This document shows, in pieces, positions 8,288 to 9,144 of a stretch of 9,144 nt of DNA; the first letter of the stretch is position 1; the number at the start of each line of letters is the position of its first letter. The notes beneath the pieces were generated by a model, which did no database searches, was not told the origin of the DNA, and worked only from the letters and a program-made list of their open reading frames with translations. The translations under genes and the position numbers were made by a program. The DNA comes from Bacteroidales bacterium (lineage in GTDB: Bacteria > Bacteroidota > Bacteroidia > Bacteroidales > JAOZTL01): contig JAOZTL010000097.1 of assembly GCA_029942205.1 (NCBI GenBank), positions 1-9,144 on the forward strand. Reading direction: 5' to 3'.

Positions 8288-8339
8288 ATAAGCATTTTGT
8301 ACAAGTGCGTAAGCAACATCAAGCAGGTCGAAGACCTTT
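8288..8339 (+). repeat. Palindromic repeat copy 7, second tandem unit
   Basis: This is a 52-base unit starting ATAAGCATTTTGTACAA, then GTGCGTAAGCAACATCAA, then GCAGGTCGAAGACCTTT. A further ATAAGC follows at 8340, so a third unit may have begun and been lost. The stem AGGTC-GAA-GACCT is perfect. It lies at the 3' end of the upstream minus-strand gene pair and overlaps the tail of the coding remnant at 8319-8435. Confidence 0.8.
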
Positions 8340-8435
8340 ATAAGCAAAATTCAAATTCTCCAGTGTTTCCACTTCTTGCTCTCGCCCAGCCACATCACGT
8401 ATTGTATCTAGGAAAGCAGCTATCATGCGAAACTC
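8319..8435 (-). pseudogene. In-frame coding remnant after the stop of the 113-residue gene
   Basis: Directly after the TAA at 8436-8438, the same frame continues for 38 codons, reading EFRMIAAFLDTIRDVAGREQ and then EVETLENLNFAYKGLRPA, to a TGA at 8319-8321. The composition (amphipathic, charged, less AT-rich than its surroundings) looks like genuine protein rather than chance translation. The last residues, KGLRPA, are encoded by repeat copy 7. Two readings are possible: the C-terminal part of a gene truncated by a nonsense mutation, or a short independent ORF starting at the ATG at 8424-8426 (35 residues). I do not recognise the family. Confidence 0.4.
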
Positions 8436-8777
8436 TTAGTCGTTGCGTACTTTCTTACGTTTGATGATAGCTTGTATCTTTTTCTCTAATTTCTTGTTCA
8501 TATCAAACAAGTCCTTCCCGAATCGTTCTTTTAATCGGCGGTTGAGTTCCGTTAATTGGTCGGTTGGGAGTTCGATAGAGTCAATAATTATATCATTAAA
8601 TGCTTCACGAAGTCCCTGTATGATTTTTTTAGAATAAATATCCTTCATAGCTTCTATGACAGAATCAAAGTGATTATATCCTTTTTCTATATAAAAATTA
8701 ATAACAAATACGAGCCATTCGTATAAGTAGTCTAATTCTTGCTGCTTTTTAATAGATATTTTTTGCTTCATATTCAT
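8436..8777 (-). CDS. Hypothetical helical basic protein
   Basis: This is a 113-residue protein of unrecognised family. It has no signal peptide. Residues 14-32 are aromatic and hydrophobic (LDYLYEWLVFVINFYI) but interrupted by charged residues and likely part of a buried helix rather than a membrane anchor. The rest is predicted by eye to be helical, with a proline at 71 separating two halves, and the C-terminus is strongly basic (KKLEKKIQAIIKRKK, about 95-109), which could favour nucleic-acid binding. The start could be the ATG at 8775-8777 or the ATG two codons later. It begins 31 bases after the end of the broken GIY-YIG gene on the same strand, so the two may once have been co-transcribed. 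An open continuation after its stop suggests it may itself be truncated. Confidence 0.6.
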   Translation of the reverse strand: MNMKQKISIKKQQELDYLYEWLVFVINFYIEKGYNHFDSVIEAMKDIYSKKIIQGLREAFNDIIIDSIELPTDQLTELNRRLKERFGKDLFDMNKKLEKKIQAIIKRKKVRND

Positions 8778-8808
8778 TTTAGTTTAAATATAAAAAGCTT
8801 AATATAAA

Positions 8809-9144
8809 TTATAATTTATTGAAAAATTCATTGGAATATTTTCGGTATAGAATAGTCATCGGATTTATTCTAGCAACTGCTCTTATTTTGTTCGCAATGT
8901 TCGTACTGTGTAATCCTCCATAGTAATCTAGTAATTGCTGTTCACGCCCTCTTATCGCATACTTGCCAGGTATACCTTACTTGTATTGCCTTATCTACTT
9001 CTATTTCTGTAAACCCAGCTTTAAAGTATTTATGATTATATAGCCGCCGCCTGATAAGCTTTTGAATATCACCAAAACCACTCGTGCGCCCAATGTATAT
9101 TTGTCCTGTTACAGGGTTTGTCAGTATATAAGTAACATACACCC
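8809..9144 (-). pseudogene. GIY-YIG nuclease gene broken by a frameshift
   Basis: The N-terminal half, in the frame from the right edge to the TGA at 8942-8944, carries the GIY-YIG core: YVTYILTNPVTGQIYIGRTS, where TYI stands for the GIY triad and YIG is intact, with the catalytic-type Arg just after it (IGRTSG). It continues through RRRLYNHKYF to DKAIQVRYTWQ. The C-terminal half is in another frame: YAIRGREQQLLDYYGG from 8961, then IANKIRAVARINP, ending at the TAA at 8809-8811. It includes the expected metal-binding Glu (GREQQL) and Asn (NIAN) region. The frames must switch between about 8942 and 8977. Neither half alone is a complete nuclease. The first visible possible start is GTG at 9140-9142, but the frame is open to the edge, so the gene may begin outside. 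A sequencing error would also explain the break. Confidence 0.8.

Noticed and set aside
8237..8345. CRISPR array
   Set aside because: Only two units are present, the whole unit is repeated with no unique spacer of constant length, inverted copies exist elsewhere, and no cas gene is visible.
8282..8464. Plus-strand 60-codon frame
   Set aside because: It crosses repeat copy 7 and is antisense to a more protein-like minus-strand frame; no start context or family resemblance supports it.
8942..8965. Programmed ribosomal frameshift in the GIY-YIG gene
   Set aside because: No slippery heptamer or clear downstream structure is visible in the overlap; mutation or sequencing error is simpler.

Overview
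The window is AT-rich DNA from a member of the Bacteroidota, most likely a gliding, type IX secretion-competent lineage of the Cytophagia/Flavobacteriia kind. The main evidence is a nearly full-length SprA (the giant outer-membrane translocon of the type IX secretion system) lying downstream of ruvA, a neighbourhood I recall as recurrent in this phylum. The small C4 zinc-finger DksA-like protein is of a Bacteroidota type, and no strong Shine-Dalgarno sequences stand out. Every supported gene is on the minus strand, so transcription runs from right to left.

Layout in transcription order (right to left): (1) 8809-9144, a GIY-YIG nuclease gene broken by a frameshift and possibly running off the right edge. 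(2) 8436-8777, an unrecognised 113-residue helical, basic protein, followed in frame after its stop codon by a protein-like remnant at 8319-8435. (3) 8199-8339, a repeat-rich spacer with one inverted and two tandem copies of a palindromic element. (4) 7486-8073, ruvA, encoding the Holliday-junction-binding subunit of the RuvAB branch migration machine. (5) 7024-7347, a DksA/TraR-type zinc-finger gene inserted between ruvA and sprA. (6) 6642-7023, a 382-base leader with hairpins and no gene. (7) 1-6641, sprA, starting at a nearly forced TTG codon and cut by the left edge before its stop.

The least ordinary feature is a dispersed palindromic repeat of about 33 bases (GTGCGTAAGCAACATCAA, two or three variable bases, then AGGTC-GAA-GACCT). 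I count seven copies in under 1.7 kb between 6661 and 8339. The copies sit at gene boundaries. Where both ends of a gene are visible (dksA-like and ruvA), the copies at its two ends are in opposite orientations, and the downstream copy starts inside the stop codon. The hairpin stem shows compensatory base changes between copies with a constant GAA loop. The copy after the dksA-like gene has the form of an intrinsic terminator. No complete new defence or catalytic system is visible; the repeat family and the two decayed reading frames near the right edge are the items most worth following up.
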